64,000 nt of DNA from Methyloferula stellata AR4 (GTDB lineage: Bacteria > Pseudomonadota > Alphaproteobacteria > Rhizobiales > Beijerinckiaceae): positions 3,550,001 through 3,614,000 of the forward strand of contig NZ_ARWA01000001.1 of NCBI RefSeq assembly GCF_000385335.1, read 5' to 3'. The notes beneath the pieces are model-generated. The model was not told where the DNA came from. It did not search any database and worked only from the letters and a program-made list of their open reading frames with translations. Positions 36,377-43,979 of the stretch are shown here, one piece after another; the stretch's first letter is position 1; each line of letters starts with the position of its first letter. The translations under genes and the position numbers were made by a program.

Positions 36377-37198
36377 ATGAGCGAAGAAACCTCTGTTCTC
36401 GTCTTTGGCATGGACGAACTGGCTTCGGCCGTCGCCCGCAAACTTCATCTTGCCGGCTACGCCGTTGCTCTGCATCAGCCGTCGCCGCCTTCGACGATTC
36501 GCCGCCGCATGGCCTTCGCCGATGCGTGGTTCGAAGGCAGCTGCACCTTCGAAGGCGTCGAAGCGCGCCGCGCCGACAAGACCAAGGATTTTCTCGCCGG
36601 CCTCAGAAGCGGGATGTTTGTGCCGATCCTGTGGCATCCCTTCGAGGACGTGACGGCCCGCTGGCCTTGGGACGTGCTCGTCGACGCGCGGCCGAAGTCA
36701 TCGAAACCGCGTCCGAATTTGAAGAGCCTCGCCGAACTCTCGATCGGCCTCGGCCATGGTTTTACCGCAGGCGGCAATTGCGACATCGTCATCGATGTCA
36801 GCGGCAATGATCCAGGCGCGGTCTTGCGCAGCGGTTCGGTGCCTCAGCGCGATCCGACGGATGAAGTGAGTTTCAGCGGCGGCACTTTGGTCCATGCACC
36901 GCATCATGGCCTGTTCAACGGCTCGAAGCTTCTCGGCGAACCGGTCGAAGAAGGCGACATTCTAGGCTGGATCGGCGCGACGTCGATCGCCGCGCCGCGC
37001 TCCGGACGTTTGCGCGGAATAGCCCGCGACGGAGCCGCCGTTCCGAAAGGTGCAGAGCTTGGCGAAATCGTCCCGACATCTGGTGTCGAATGCGTCGGCA
37101 TCACCAAGCGCGACCGGCTGATCGCGCGCAGTGTCGCCTTCGTCATCGAGATGGAACGCGAAGGCTGGGCGCCGATCTCGCTCGAAAATCTGTTTTGA
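36377..37198 (+). CDS. YqeB-like protein (TIGR03309-like), unknown role
   Basis: A 273-aa soluble protein. The N-terminal Rossmann-like region is SVLVFGMDELASAVARKLH, and the C-terminal part ends in a lipoyl-type beta-sandwich phrase (EGDILGWIGATSIAAPRSG, GAAVPKGAELGEI). These fit the YqeB / EF2563 family described as linked to selenium-dependent molybdenum hydroxylases. No molybdenum hydroxylase, SelD or xdh genes are in the window, and the linkage may not hold here. The Met at 36377 is preferred to the long upstream extension. Confidence 0.65.
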   Translation: MSEETSVLVFGMDELASAVARKLHLAGYAVALHQPSPPSTIRRRMAFADAWFEGSCTFEGVEARRADKTKDFLAGLRSGMFVPILWHPFEDVTARWPWDVLVDARPKSSKPRPNLKSLAELSIGLGHGFTAGGNCDIVIDVSGNDPGAVLRSGSVPQRDPTDEVSFSGGTLVHAPHHGLFNGSKLLGEPVEEGDILGWIGATSIAAPRSGRLRGIARDGAAVPKGAELGEIVPTSGVECVGITKRDRLIARSVAFVIEMEREGWAPISLENLF

Positions 37199-37229
37199 TC
37201 AAACCCTGATTTGAAACACTGATTAAGTA

Positions 37230-37266
37230 AAAAGGGGCGATGGTCGACATCGCCCCTTTTCCGTTT
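37230..37266. terminator. Intrinsic bidirectional terminator
   Basis: A strong GC stem AAGGGGCGATG / CATCGCCCCTT with a GTCGA loop, flanked by an A-run at left and TTTTCCGTTTTTT at right. It can end transcription from the YqeB-like gene and from the DUF1328 gene. Confidence 0.9.
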
Positions 37267-37293
37267 TTTATATGTGTGGCTTCGCAGCCTTCC

Positions 37294-37467
37294 CTAAAAC
37301 AGCGTCTCGCCCGCAACGAGGCCGAGTATGAGGAAGATCACGAAGATCACGACAAAGATGAAGAACAAGATGCGCGCGATTCCGCCCGCGGCCTCGGATA
37401 TGCCGGTGAAACCCAATGCGCCGGCAATTATCGATACGACAAAGAAAATCAAAGCCCATTTTAGCAT
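37294..37467 (-). CDS. DUF1328 membrane protein (YtjA family)
   Basis: A 57-aa membrane protein starting [19 protein letters not shown] and ending [10 protein letters not shown]. It has two hydrophobic segments (residues 3-20 and 32-52) separated by [13 protein letters not shown], exactly the DUF1328/YtjA pattern. The function is unknown, though related proteins appear under envelope or osmotic stress. A bidirectional terminator lies just downstream. Confidence 0.93.
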   Translation of the reverse strand: MLKWALIFFVVSIIAGALGFTGISEAAGGIARILFFIFVVIFVIFLILGLVAGETLF

Positions 37468-37600
37468 AGCAGCCTCACCGGTCGTGGTCGTCGAGCCTCC
37501 AACGCACGCTCCAGCTTAATGTTCCAATCGGGGCATGTTCTGGTTAAGCCGCATTTTCTACACACGAACCACGCAGGCCAGCCTCAAACGTGGGGCGCGT

Positions 37601-37730
37601 CCTTCTCCCTGTGGGAGAAGGTCGCCCTCGCGTCAGCGAGGGTCGGATGAGGGGTTACGATCTCGAACGTTGAGATTGTAACCCCTCACCCGGCTTGCTC
37701 AGCAAGCCACCCTCTCCCAAAGGGAGAGGG
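37601..37730. repeat. Array of five consecutive hairpins
   Basis: Five perfect or near-perfect stems follow one another: CCTTCTCCC/GGGAGAAGG at 37601, CCCTCGC/GCGAGGG at 37625, GAGGGGTTAC/GTAACCCCTC at 37649, GGCTTGC/GCAAGCC at 37692 and CCCTCTCCC/GGGAGAGGG at 37710. The third and its flanks look like a mobile mosaic element seen widely in alphaproteobacteria. It separates DUF1328 and ubiA. Confidence 0.85.
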
Positions 37731-37749
37731 TTCGCGCACATCGATTGCG

Positions 37750-38730
37750 TCAAAACAACAGGTCCTGGATCATCTGCGCTGCGAGGCCGGCGAGAAAAAT
37801 AAGGCCCGCCGTGCGGTTCGCCCGAAAGAGCCGCAAGGCGCCGGATGTTTCGTTTGGATCGATCCTCAAAACCTGCCACGCCAGATGTAGCGCGAAGCCA
37901 AGAAGGCCGGCCTGCATCCAGAAGCCCGCCCTGCCCGAAGTCAAAAGCGCGATCTCGAGACAGAGCACCGAGGCGCCATAAAGCGCACCGACGCAGAGAC
38001 GGACATGCGGGCCAAACAGGCGCGCCGTCGATTTGACACCGATGATCGCATCGTCGCTCACATCCATCAGCGCATAGATCGTGTCGTAGCCGATGATCCA
38101 GAAAAAGCCGCCGAAATAGAGCCAGAGCGGCGACGCAGCGAGCGCGCCGAATTGCGCCGCCCAACCCATCAGCGCGCCCCAGGCAAAAGCAAGGCCGAGA
38201 ACGGCCTGCGGCCAGGGCGTGATGCGTTTCATGAAGGGATAGGCGGCGATGATCGCGAGCGAGGCGATCCCCAGCCCGACCGTGAATTTATTGAAGCATA
38301 GGAGAACCGCGAAACCGACCAGCGCCTGCGCCAGGATGAAGCGCTTGGCGGCGCCGGCACTCACGCGACCCGAAGGCAAAGGCCTTTGCCGCGTGCGCTC
38401 GACTTTTGCGTCTATGTCGCGATCGACGAGATCATTATAAGTCGAGCCGGCGCCGCGCATCGCGATCGCGCCGATTAGAAACAGCAGACCGTCGAGAAAC
38501 TGCGGTGGCTGCCGCATGACAAGGCTGGCGAGAAGGCTCGACCACCAGCATGGCAGAACGAGCAGCCACCAGCCGATGGGCCGGTCGAGCCGCGCGAGCT
38601 GAATATAGGGATGCCAGACGGCGGGCGTGAGCGCGAAAAGCCATTGCGCCGGATGTGCATCCGGCAAGGGCGCGGCGGATGACGCAGGCGCGATCCCGTC
38701 CGAAAAGCCGAACCAACTTTTCGGGATCAT
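37750..38730 (-). CDS. ubiA: 4-hydroxybenzoate octaprenyltransferase (UbiA)
   Basis: A 326-aa polytopic prenyltransferase for ubiquinone synthesis. The first Asp-rich motif is NDLVDRDIDAKVERTRQRP; the second is YDTIYALMDVSDDAIIG, both needed for Mg-prenyl diphosphate. About eight membrane helices follow LDRPIGWWLLVLPCWW. The ATG at 38730 starts MIPKSWFGFSDGIAP; these first codons overlap a degenerate palindromic repeat (38692-38728), so the true start could be a later codon, or the repeat extended the gene. Followed by a five-hairpin array. Confidence 0.93.
   Translation of the reverse strand: MIPKSWFGFSDGIAPASSAAPLPDAHPAQWLFALTPAVWHPYIQLARLDRPIGWWLLVLPCWWSSLLASLVMRQPPQFLDGLLFLIGAIAMRGAGSTYNDLVDRDIDAKVERTRQRPLPSGRVSAGAAKRFILAQALVGFAVLLCFNKFTVGLGIASLAIIAAYPFMKRITPWPQAVLGLAFAWGALMGWAAQFGALAASPLWLYFGGFFWIIGYDTIYALMDVSDDAIIGVKSTARLFGPHVRLCVGALYGASVLCLEIALLTSGRAGFWMQAGLLGFALHLAWQVLRIDPNETSGALRLFRANRTAGLIFLAGLAAQMIQDLLF
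38692..38728. repeat. Degenerate family A palindrome inside the ubiA 5' end
   Basis: Arms GATCCCGTCCGAAAAG and CTTTTCGGGATC flank CCGAACCAA. It lies within the first 13 codons of ubiA, encoding part of IPKSWFGFSDGI. Confidence 0.7.
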
Positions 38731-38742
38731 CCTCTTCTCCAC

Positions 38743-38785
38743 GCATAATCTCGTCCGAAAAGTCCGCAACTTTTCGGGATCATGC
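38743..38785. repeat. Palindromic repeat, family A, copy 4
   Basis: Ends GCATAATC / GATCATGC, inner CCGAAAAGT / ACTTTTCGG. It lies 2 nt after the stop of the exported protein at 38788, again on the downstream side of a minus-strand gene. Confidence 0.85.
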
Positions 38786-38787
38786 TT

Positions 38788-39237
38788 TTAAAGTGGGCCT
38801 TCCGGCAGTTTCTGGGGCTTTTCGCCAAGTCCGCCGCCGGCCGCCGCCTGCTCCTGCGCTTTTTTCATCTGCGCCGCGATCGTGCACGCCTGATTGGCAA
38901 CGCCGGTGGTCTTCTCGACATCGGCCTGTATGCTGTTGGACGCCTCGTCAGGGATCGCGCACCATTCCTTGTTTTTTGTGAAATAGGCCAAGATATCGCG
39001 ATCGGCGACAACGAGGGCTTTCAACTTCGTACAGCCTTGAACAGGATCGAGCTTGCCCTTGTTCGCTTTCGCGTTGGTATTGAGCTGTTCCATCAAATCC
39101 ATGCGCTTTTTCATCAAAACGCCCACGTCGGCATTGCAATCTTGTGCAATGGCCGTGGAAGTGACGGCGAGGATCGATCCCGCCGACAAAAAGACGGCGA
39201 CTTTAAAAGCCGCCAAGGTGAGCTGTTTTGCCGTCAT
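38788..39237 (-). CDS. Exported hypothetical protein
   Basis: A 149-aa protein. A signal peptide is clear: basic start, hydrophobic LAAFKVAVFLSAGSILAV, then Ala-x-Ala cut near residue 31 (AIAQDC). The mature part is helical, with four Cys (DCNADVG, GCTKLK, EWCAIP, ACTIAA), which could form disulphides, and a short Gly/Pro-rich tail. No family recognised. It is divergent from rsmE. Confidence 0.75.
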   Translation of the reverse strand: MTAKQLTLAAFKVAVFLSAGSILAVTSTAIAQDCNADVGVLMKKRMDLMEQLNTNAKANKGKLDPVQGCTKLKALVVADRDILAYFTKNKEWCAIPDEASNSIQADVEKTTGVANQACTIAAQMKKAQEQAAAGGGLGEKPQKLPEGPL

Positions 39238-39407
39238 GAAGCCCGCCTTTCCTATCGTTTTGGTTGTTTTGCTACTGCCAATTCAGCCCGTGCGAACCGC
39301 ATTTTTGTCCAACAAGCACGACAGGCATGGCCGCTTTATGGCATTTCTCGGCGATCCGGCGCAAACACTAAGAATTTTGCGTCTCCCCGAGAGAGCGGCT
39401 TCACTCC

Positions 39408-40160
39408 ATGGCGCGCTATGATTTTTCCGCCCACCGGCTTTATGTCGAGACCGCCCTGGCGCCCGGCGCTTCGGTCCCGCTCGACCGGGCGCAAGCCAAT
39501 TATCTCGGCAATGTCCTGCGTTTGCCGGACGGGGCCGAACTCCTGATCTTCAATGGGCAAGACGGCGAATGGCGCGCCGCGCTTGCCTCCAGCAGCCGCA
39601 AATCCATGAGCTTGACCGCGCTGACGATGGTGCGGCCTCAGGAAGCGCCCTGCGACCTGCACTATCTCTTTGCGCCGCTGAAACATGCCAGGCTGGATTA
39701 TATGGTCCAAAAGGCCGTCGAAATGGGCGCAAGCCTTCTGCGGCCGGTCCAAACGCAGCATACGCAGGCAACGCGTCTCAATGCCGAGCGCATGCGGGCC
39801 AATGTGATCGAGGCGGCCGAACAATGCGGCATTCTCGCCGTGCCGGAGGTCGCCCCGCTGGCGAGTATCGACACATTGCTCGACGGCTGGCCGCAAGGCC
39901 GCAGCCTGATTTTCTGCGACGAAGACGCGCCGATCCGCGATCCGATCGAGGCCTTGCATGCGGCGCAAAAGGCCGAGGGATCGTCTTTGGCCCTTTTGAT
40001 CGGACCTGAAGGCGGGTTTGACGCGCGGGAACGCGAAAAACTTCTTTCATTGCCGCAGACGATCCGGCTTTCGCTGGGACCGCGCATCTTGCGCGCCGAT
40101 ACGGCGGGCGTCGCGGCCATGGCGCTTGTGCAAGCCGCTTTGGGCGATTGGCGCGGCTAG
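39408..40160 (+). CDS. rsmE: 16S rRNA (uracil(1498)-N(3))-methyltransferase
   Basis: A 250-aa SPOUT methyltransferase acting on U1498 of 16S rRNA. The N-terminal PUA-like domain begins MARYDFSAHRLYVE; the C-terminal trefoil knot has the AdoMet-binding LLIGPEGGFDARERE and ILRADTAGVAAMAL. The TAG stop is embedded at the edge of a palindromic repeat (TAGAGCGGGA). In related genomes rsmE is often near ubiA and gshA; here these are separated by the peroxidase-type cluster. Confidence 0.95.
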   Translation: MARYDFSAHRLYVETALAPGASVPLDRAQANYLGNVLRLPDGAELLIFNGQDGEWRAALASSSRKSMSLTALTMVRPQEAPCDLHYLFAPLKHARLDYMVQKAVEMGASLLRPVQTQHTQATRLNAERMRANVIEAAEQCGILAVPEVAPLASIDTLLDGWPQGRSLIFCDEDAPIRDPIEALHAAQKAEGSSLALLIGPEGGFDAREREKLLSLPQTIRLSLGPRILRADTAGVAAMALVQAALGDWRG

Positions 40161-40208
40161 AGCGGGATGAGCAAAAGTGTAAGCGGTTTTGCGCCCGCAT
40201 CCCGCTCT
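40159..40208. repeat. Palindromic repeat, AGAGCGGGA family, copy 2
   Basis: Ends AGAGCGGGA / TCCCGCTCT, inner GCAAAA / TTTTGC. The first two bases belong to the rsmE TAG stop codon; compare 19381-19429. Confidence 0.8.
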
Positions 40209-40364
40209 AATCTATTGAATCGATCACGATCGCGAAAAGATCGCGCCTTAAGTCATTGCCGATACGAGCGGCTTTCACACATCTTTAAGAAAATCGCAGA
40301 GGCGCCGACGTCGATTAAAGCTTTCATCACGATATCGCCCCAATGTGAGATCAAATCACCTCCA

Positions 40365-40742
40365 ATGATAAATCGCCGGCACCAAACCCGCATGATGATC
40401 CCGACATCCCGCATTGTTCCCGCCGTCGGCGGCGCCGCCGCTCTCTTCATCGCCTTCGGCATGACGTCTGCCTCCGCCGGCGATACATGCGCCTCCTATG
40501 GGCCAGGCTTCACCAAGGTGGAAGGCAGCGAAACCTGCATTCATATCGGCGGCCATGTTCGGGTGGAAGCCGGAATGGGATCGTCCGCCACAGCCAATAA
40601 CGGCTCACTTTCGGGCGGCGCGCGGCCGGCCAGCCTGCGTTCCAGCAGCGACGACACGACGAATACAATCGGCAGCGCCGGCCTCGGACGCTCGCATCTG
40701 CGCCTGCCTCAGGGCGCCATCGGCTACGCCGACCCGCAGTGA
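40365..40742 (+). CDS. Short porin-like exported protein, possibly truncated
   Basis: A 125-aa protein. The N-terminus has a signal peptide (RIVPAVGGAAALFIAFGM, cut near SASAGD). The mature start, CASYGPGFTKVEGSETCI followed by HIGGHVRVEAG, resembles the N-terminal strands of alphaproteobacterial Porin_2 proteins, which are about 400 aa or more. Here the frame ends after a Ser/Asn-rich stretch and QGAIGYADPQ. It could be a porin cut short by frameshift or deletion, or a small secreted relative. Start choice among 40365, 40392 and 40395 is not settled. Confidence 0.55.
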   Translation: MINRRHQTRMMIPTSRIVPAVGGAAALFIAFGMTSASAGDTCASYGPGFTKVEGSETCIHIGGHVRVEAGMGSSATANNGSLSGGARPASLRSSSDDTTNTIGSAGLGRSHLRLPQGAIGYADPQ

Positions 40743-40812
40743 ACCGATCGGTTCGGCTCGCAGATCAAAATCCGTAAATCCACTTACGCGCTTTGGCGCT
40801 CCATCTCCCGCG

Positions 40813-40838
40813 CGCAAGCCGGGTCTGTCCGGCTTGCG
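40813..40838. terminator. Hairpin between convergent genes
   Basis: A perfect 10-bp stem CGCAAGCCGG / CCGGCTTGCG with loop GTCTGT, in the space between the porin-like and catalase-like genes. Little T-run follows, so it is a likely but not certain terminator. Confidence 0.55.
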
Positions 40839-40876
40839 TCTTACGATGCGGGAAAAGATGGCGCTCGTGACGCTTC

Positions 40877-41857
40877 TTATTGCGAACGGCGCGAGAAGGA
40901 TACCGCATAGGCGCCGTCGCGGACGCCGATCAGCGGATCGTCCGATACATCGATCCCGTCTATGACCTGTCCGGGCAAAAACAAAAGCGCCTTTTGGGCT
41001 GTCAAACTGTCGGGAACCGCTTTTTCGATCGTCAGCACGCCGAGATCGACAAGCTTGCGATCATCCGGCCAGGGTTTGCTCGCATCATTGGTCGGATCCC
41101 CCGGCGCCGCGAGCTGCGCCTTCAAGTGAAACGTGACCGGACCTTTGGCGAGCCGCTTCGGCAATTCGTCGATCAGGAAATCCGGCGCCTGTTTCGCGGC
41201 CGTGGCTTCGTCGAGATACGTGATTTTCTCGGGCACCACCTGATAGCGCACCGCCTGTTTTGCTCCAGCCTTGTTGGTGAAGATAAAGGCGTCGATGCCA
41301 TAATAGATTTCATCGGCGAAACTGTCGGGCGTGTGTACCGTTGCCAGGGCCTTCGGCGCGGTAGGATGAGACTCGAAGAACTGGTCGAGCTTTGTCGGCT
41401 TCGGCGCACCGGCCGGACTCGCGCCGACCGCTTGCAGGAAGGCGTTAAAATCCTCGCCCGAGGCGACCGGAAAGAAGTGCAGCGAATTAATCACCATGTC
41501 GGTCTCGCTGCCGTCGGGCAGATGATATTTGATCGACAGCCCATGCGGATTGGCGTTAGGCGAGCCGTCCGGAATATTCGGCACACCCGTCGAGTCCGAG
41601 AAGCGCACCGTCACCGGAATGCTGCTGCCGTCGAAGATCGCGGCCTTGCTGAGGCCGGCAGCGTCGGGCGATGCCTTGAAGTGCCCTTCGGTCACGAGAC
41701 CTTTGGCGTGATTGGCGCGAAACCCCGGATGGACGCCGAAAACCTTGTTCATCGTATCGACGATCTGGGTCGCAACGGTGTCATCGTCGGCGAAAGCCGC
41801 GGCCGGCGCGGCGACAGTCAGCGCGGCTAAGGCGAAGGGGAATATTTTCTTGATCAT
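40877..41857 (-). CDS. Exported catalase-related haem peroxidase (SrpA-like), copy 1
   Basis: A 326-aa exported protein. Signal peptide: MIKKIFPFALAALTV to AFADDD. The catalase core is visible: the distal His in FRANHAKGLVTEGHF, PVTVRFSDSTGVPN, and the proximal RxxxY in VRDGAYAVSFSRR near the C-terminus. Small catalase-like proteins of this size are haem peroxidases with weak catalase activity. Its paralogue lies immediately upstream with near-identical layout, so a tandem duplication is likely. Confidence 0.9.
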   Translation of the reverse strand: MIKKIFPFALAALTVAAPAAAFADDDTVATQIVDTMNKVFGVHPGFRANHAKGLVTEGHFKASPDAAGLSKAAIFDGSSIPVTVRFSDSTGVPNIPDGSPNANPHGLSIKYHLPDGSETDMVINSLHFFPVASGEDFNAFLQAVGASPAGAPKPTKLDQFFESHPTAPKALATVHTPDSFADEIYYGIDAFIFTNKAGAKQAVRYQVVPEKITYLDEATAAKQAPDFLIDELPKRLAKGPVTFHLKAQLAAPGDPTNDASKPWPDDRKLVDLGVLTIEKAVPDSLTAQKALLFLPGQVIDGIDVSDDPLIGVRDGAYAVSFSRRSQ

Positions 41858-42055
41858 AAGGAACGAACCTCAAAGCAGAAAGCACATGCCAGCGGCATGC
41901 GGTCCGCATGCAGATGGCAAGTTATATCTAGCGTAGGAGATCGTCGAACCGAGACCTTGCCGTTCAAACATCCGTTAACTCGGAATGGCTTTTCGGCAAG
42001 GGAACATGCCTTCAGGCAAAGGAACATGCTTTCCAGCAAGAAATATGCTGTTTGG

Positions 42056-43039
42056 CTATTGCGAGCGGCGGGAGAAAGACACGGCATAAGCGCCATCACG
42101 TATGGCGATCATCGGATCGTCCGACACATCGATTCCGTCGATGACCTGTCCCGGCAGAAACAGAAGCTCCTTTTGGGCTTCGAGACTATCTGGGACGACC
42201 TTTTCGATCGTCAGCACACCAAGGTCGACAAGCTTGCGATCCTCCGGCCACTCCTTCGACGGATCATCGGTCGGATCGCCCGGTGCCGCGAGCTGTGCCT
42301 TCAAGTGAAATGTCACCGGACTTTTGACGAGCCGCGGCGGCAATTCGCCGAACAGGAAATCGGGCGCCTGCTTCGCCGCCGCCGCCGCGTCGAGACGCAC
42401 GATTTTCTCCGGCACCGCTTGATAGCGCACGGCCTGCTTGTCGCCGGCCTTGTTGGTGAAGACGAAGGCATTGATCCCGTAATAGATGTCGTCAGCAAAA
42501 CTATCGGGTGTCTCACTCGTGGCCAGGGCTTTCGCCGCGACCGGATGCGCCGCCATGAATTGATCGAACTTCGTCGGCTTCGGGGCATCCGCCGGACTTG
42601 CGGCAAGCGCCAGCATGAAGTCTTGGAAATCCTCGCTCGAAGCAACCGGAAAGAACCGTATCCCGACCAGGATCATATCCGTCTCGCTGCCGTCGGGCAG
42701 ATGATATTTAATCGCCAAGCCGTGCGGAAGGGCATCGTTCGAACCGTCCGGAACATTCGGCACACCCGTCGCGTCCGAAAACCGCACCGTCACCGGAATG
42801 CGGCTGCCGTCGAAGATCATCGCCTTGCTGAGGCTCGCCGCCTCGGGTGATGCCTTGAAATGTCCTTCCGTCACAAGGCCTTTGGCATGATTGGCGCGGA
42901 AACCCGGATGGACGCCGAAAAGCTTGTTCATCGTGTCGACGAGCTGCGTTGCGATCGAGTCATCGTCGGCAAAGACTGAGGCCGGAGCAGCCACGAGGGT
43001 CAGGCTTGCAAGAGCGAGGGGGACTATCATCTTGATCAT
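42056..43039 (-). CDS. Exported catalase-related haem peroxidase (SrpA-like), copy 2
   Basis: A 327-aa protein closely similar to the downstream copy over its whole length. It shares NHAKGLVTEGHFKAS, VTVRFSDATGVPN and the C-terminal RDGAYAVSFSRRSQ. Signal peptide ends near ASVFADD. The start at 43039 (MIKMIVPLAL) matches the start of copy 1; an ATG at 43051 or a TTG farther upstream is possible. Sits 52 nt after the pentapeptide gene; copy 1 follows by about 200 nt, so the three likely form one unit. Confidence 0.9.
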   Translation of the reverse strand: MIKMIVPLALASLTLVAAPASVFADDDSIATQLVDTMNKLFGVHPGFRANHAKGLVTEGHFKASPEAASLSKAMIFDGSRIPVTVRFSDATGVPNVPDGSNDALPHGLAIKYHLPDGSETDMILVGIRFFPVASSEDFQDFMLALAASPADAPKPTKFDQFMAAHPVAAKALATSETPDSFADDIYYGINAFVFTNKAGDKQAVRYQAVPEKIVRLDAAAAAKQAPDFLFGELPPRLVKSPVTFHLKAQLAAPGDPTDDPSKEWPEDRKLVDLGVLTIEKVVPDSLEAQKELLFLPGQVIDGIDVSDDPMIAIRDGAYAVSFSRRSQ

Positions 43040-43091
43040 GGAACCCGCCATTGAAAAAGAATCCACCCGGACGGTGCCTTGGTCTATCTTC

Positions 43092-43871
43092 TCATTCTTT
43101 GATGACGCGGTCGAGATGATCGGCCTTCGCAAAGGCCTTTATTTCCGAGGCATCGATCCGGGCGCTCGTCACATCGCAGCCGGTCAAATCGGTTTGATTG
43201 AAGATCGCACCGCGAAAATCGGCACCGCCTGCCTCGGAACCGGACAGATTTGCATTGGTAAAATTCGCCCTCGCGAATTTGGCAAATTGCAGGTCAGCGC
43301 GCGCGAGATCCGCGCCTTCGAAATCGGCCCCTTCGAGATCGGCGGAACGGAACACCACACGCATGAGACCCATGGATTGGTTTTTCATATCGGCCGAAAG
43401 ATCGGCCTTCACGAATTTTGCGTCGCGCAGATGCGCCCGCGAAAAATCGCCGGCGACACGCGCGGACGAAAGATCTGCATGATCGAAATTCGTCTCCTGC
43501 ATCTGCGAGGCAAAGAGCGACGCCCCGGTGAGATCGGCGCCGGAAAAATCAGCGCCGACGGCCCAGGCCTGATCGAATATGGCGCCGATGAGCTTGGCAC
43601 CCGCGAATTTCGTTTTATTGACCCGCGCGGCGCGGAAATTCACACCCGATAAATCGAGTCCTGACAGATCGAGCCCATTGAGGCTCTTTGCGGAGAAATC
43701 GGGCTTTTCGCCCGAAGCAAGCGCCTTTTCGACATCGGCGCGCGTCATCTCCGCCATTGTATACAAGGGCGACGAGAGATCGACATTATGCGTCATGTCC
43801 TGGGCCGCAGCGGCCGGGGCGAAGGCGAGCACAGCTGCGGCGAAGCCGATCGGCGTGAAAAGACGGATCAT
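43092..43871 (-). CDS. Exported pentapeptide-repeat protein
   Basis: A 259-aa protein. It has a signal peptide (MIRLFTPIGFAAAVLAFAP, cut near AAAQD). From about residue 65 to 245 the sequence consists of pentapeptide repeats of the A(D/N)LxX type, for example LDLSGLDLSGVNF and ADLEGADFEGADLARADL, forming a right-handed quadrilateral beta-helix. Such helices can mimic DNA, bind partners or act as scaffolds; an exported one is probably a periplasmic or surface scaffold. It precedes two catalase-like genes in the same direction. Confidence 0.88.
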   Translation of the reverse strand: MIRLFTPIGFAAAVLAFAPAAAAQDMTHNVDLSSPLYTMAEMTRADVEKALASGEKPDFSAKSLNGLDLSGLDLSGVNFRAARVNKTKFAGAKLIGAIFDQAWAVGADFSGADLTGASLFASQMQETNFDHADLSSARVAGDFSRAHLRDAKFVKADLSADMKNQSMGLMRVVFRSADLEGADFEGADLARADLQFAKFARANFTNANLSGSEAGGADFRGAIFNQTDLTGCDVTSARIDASEIKAFAKADHLDRVIKE

Positions 43872-43979
43872 GGCAAATCACATTCGTTTCGAGGGAGTGA
43901 CTCTCTTCCTGTCTATTCGCCGGTTAACGGGTAAAGTTACGCTGTCGCGCGACTATGATAGCGCAGCCGCCAGCGCTCC

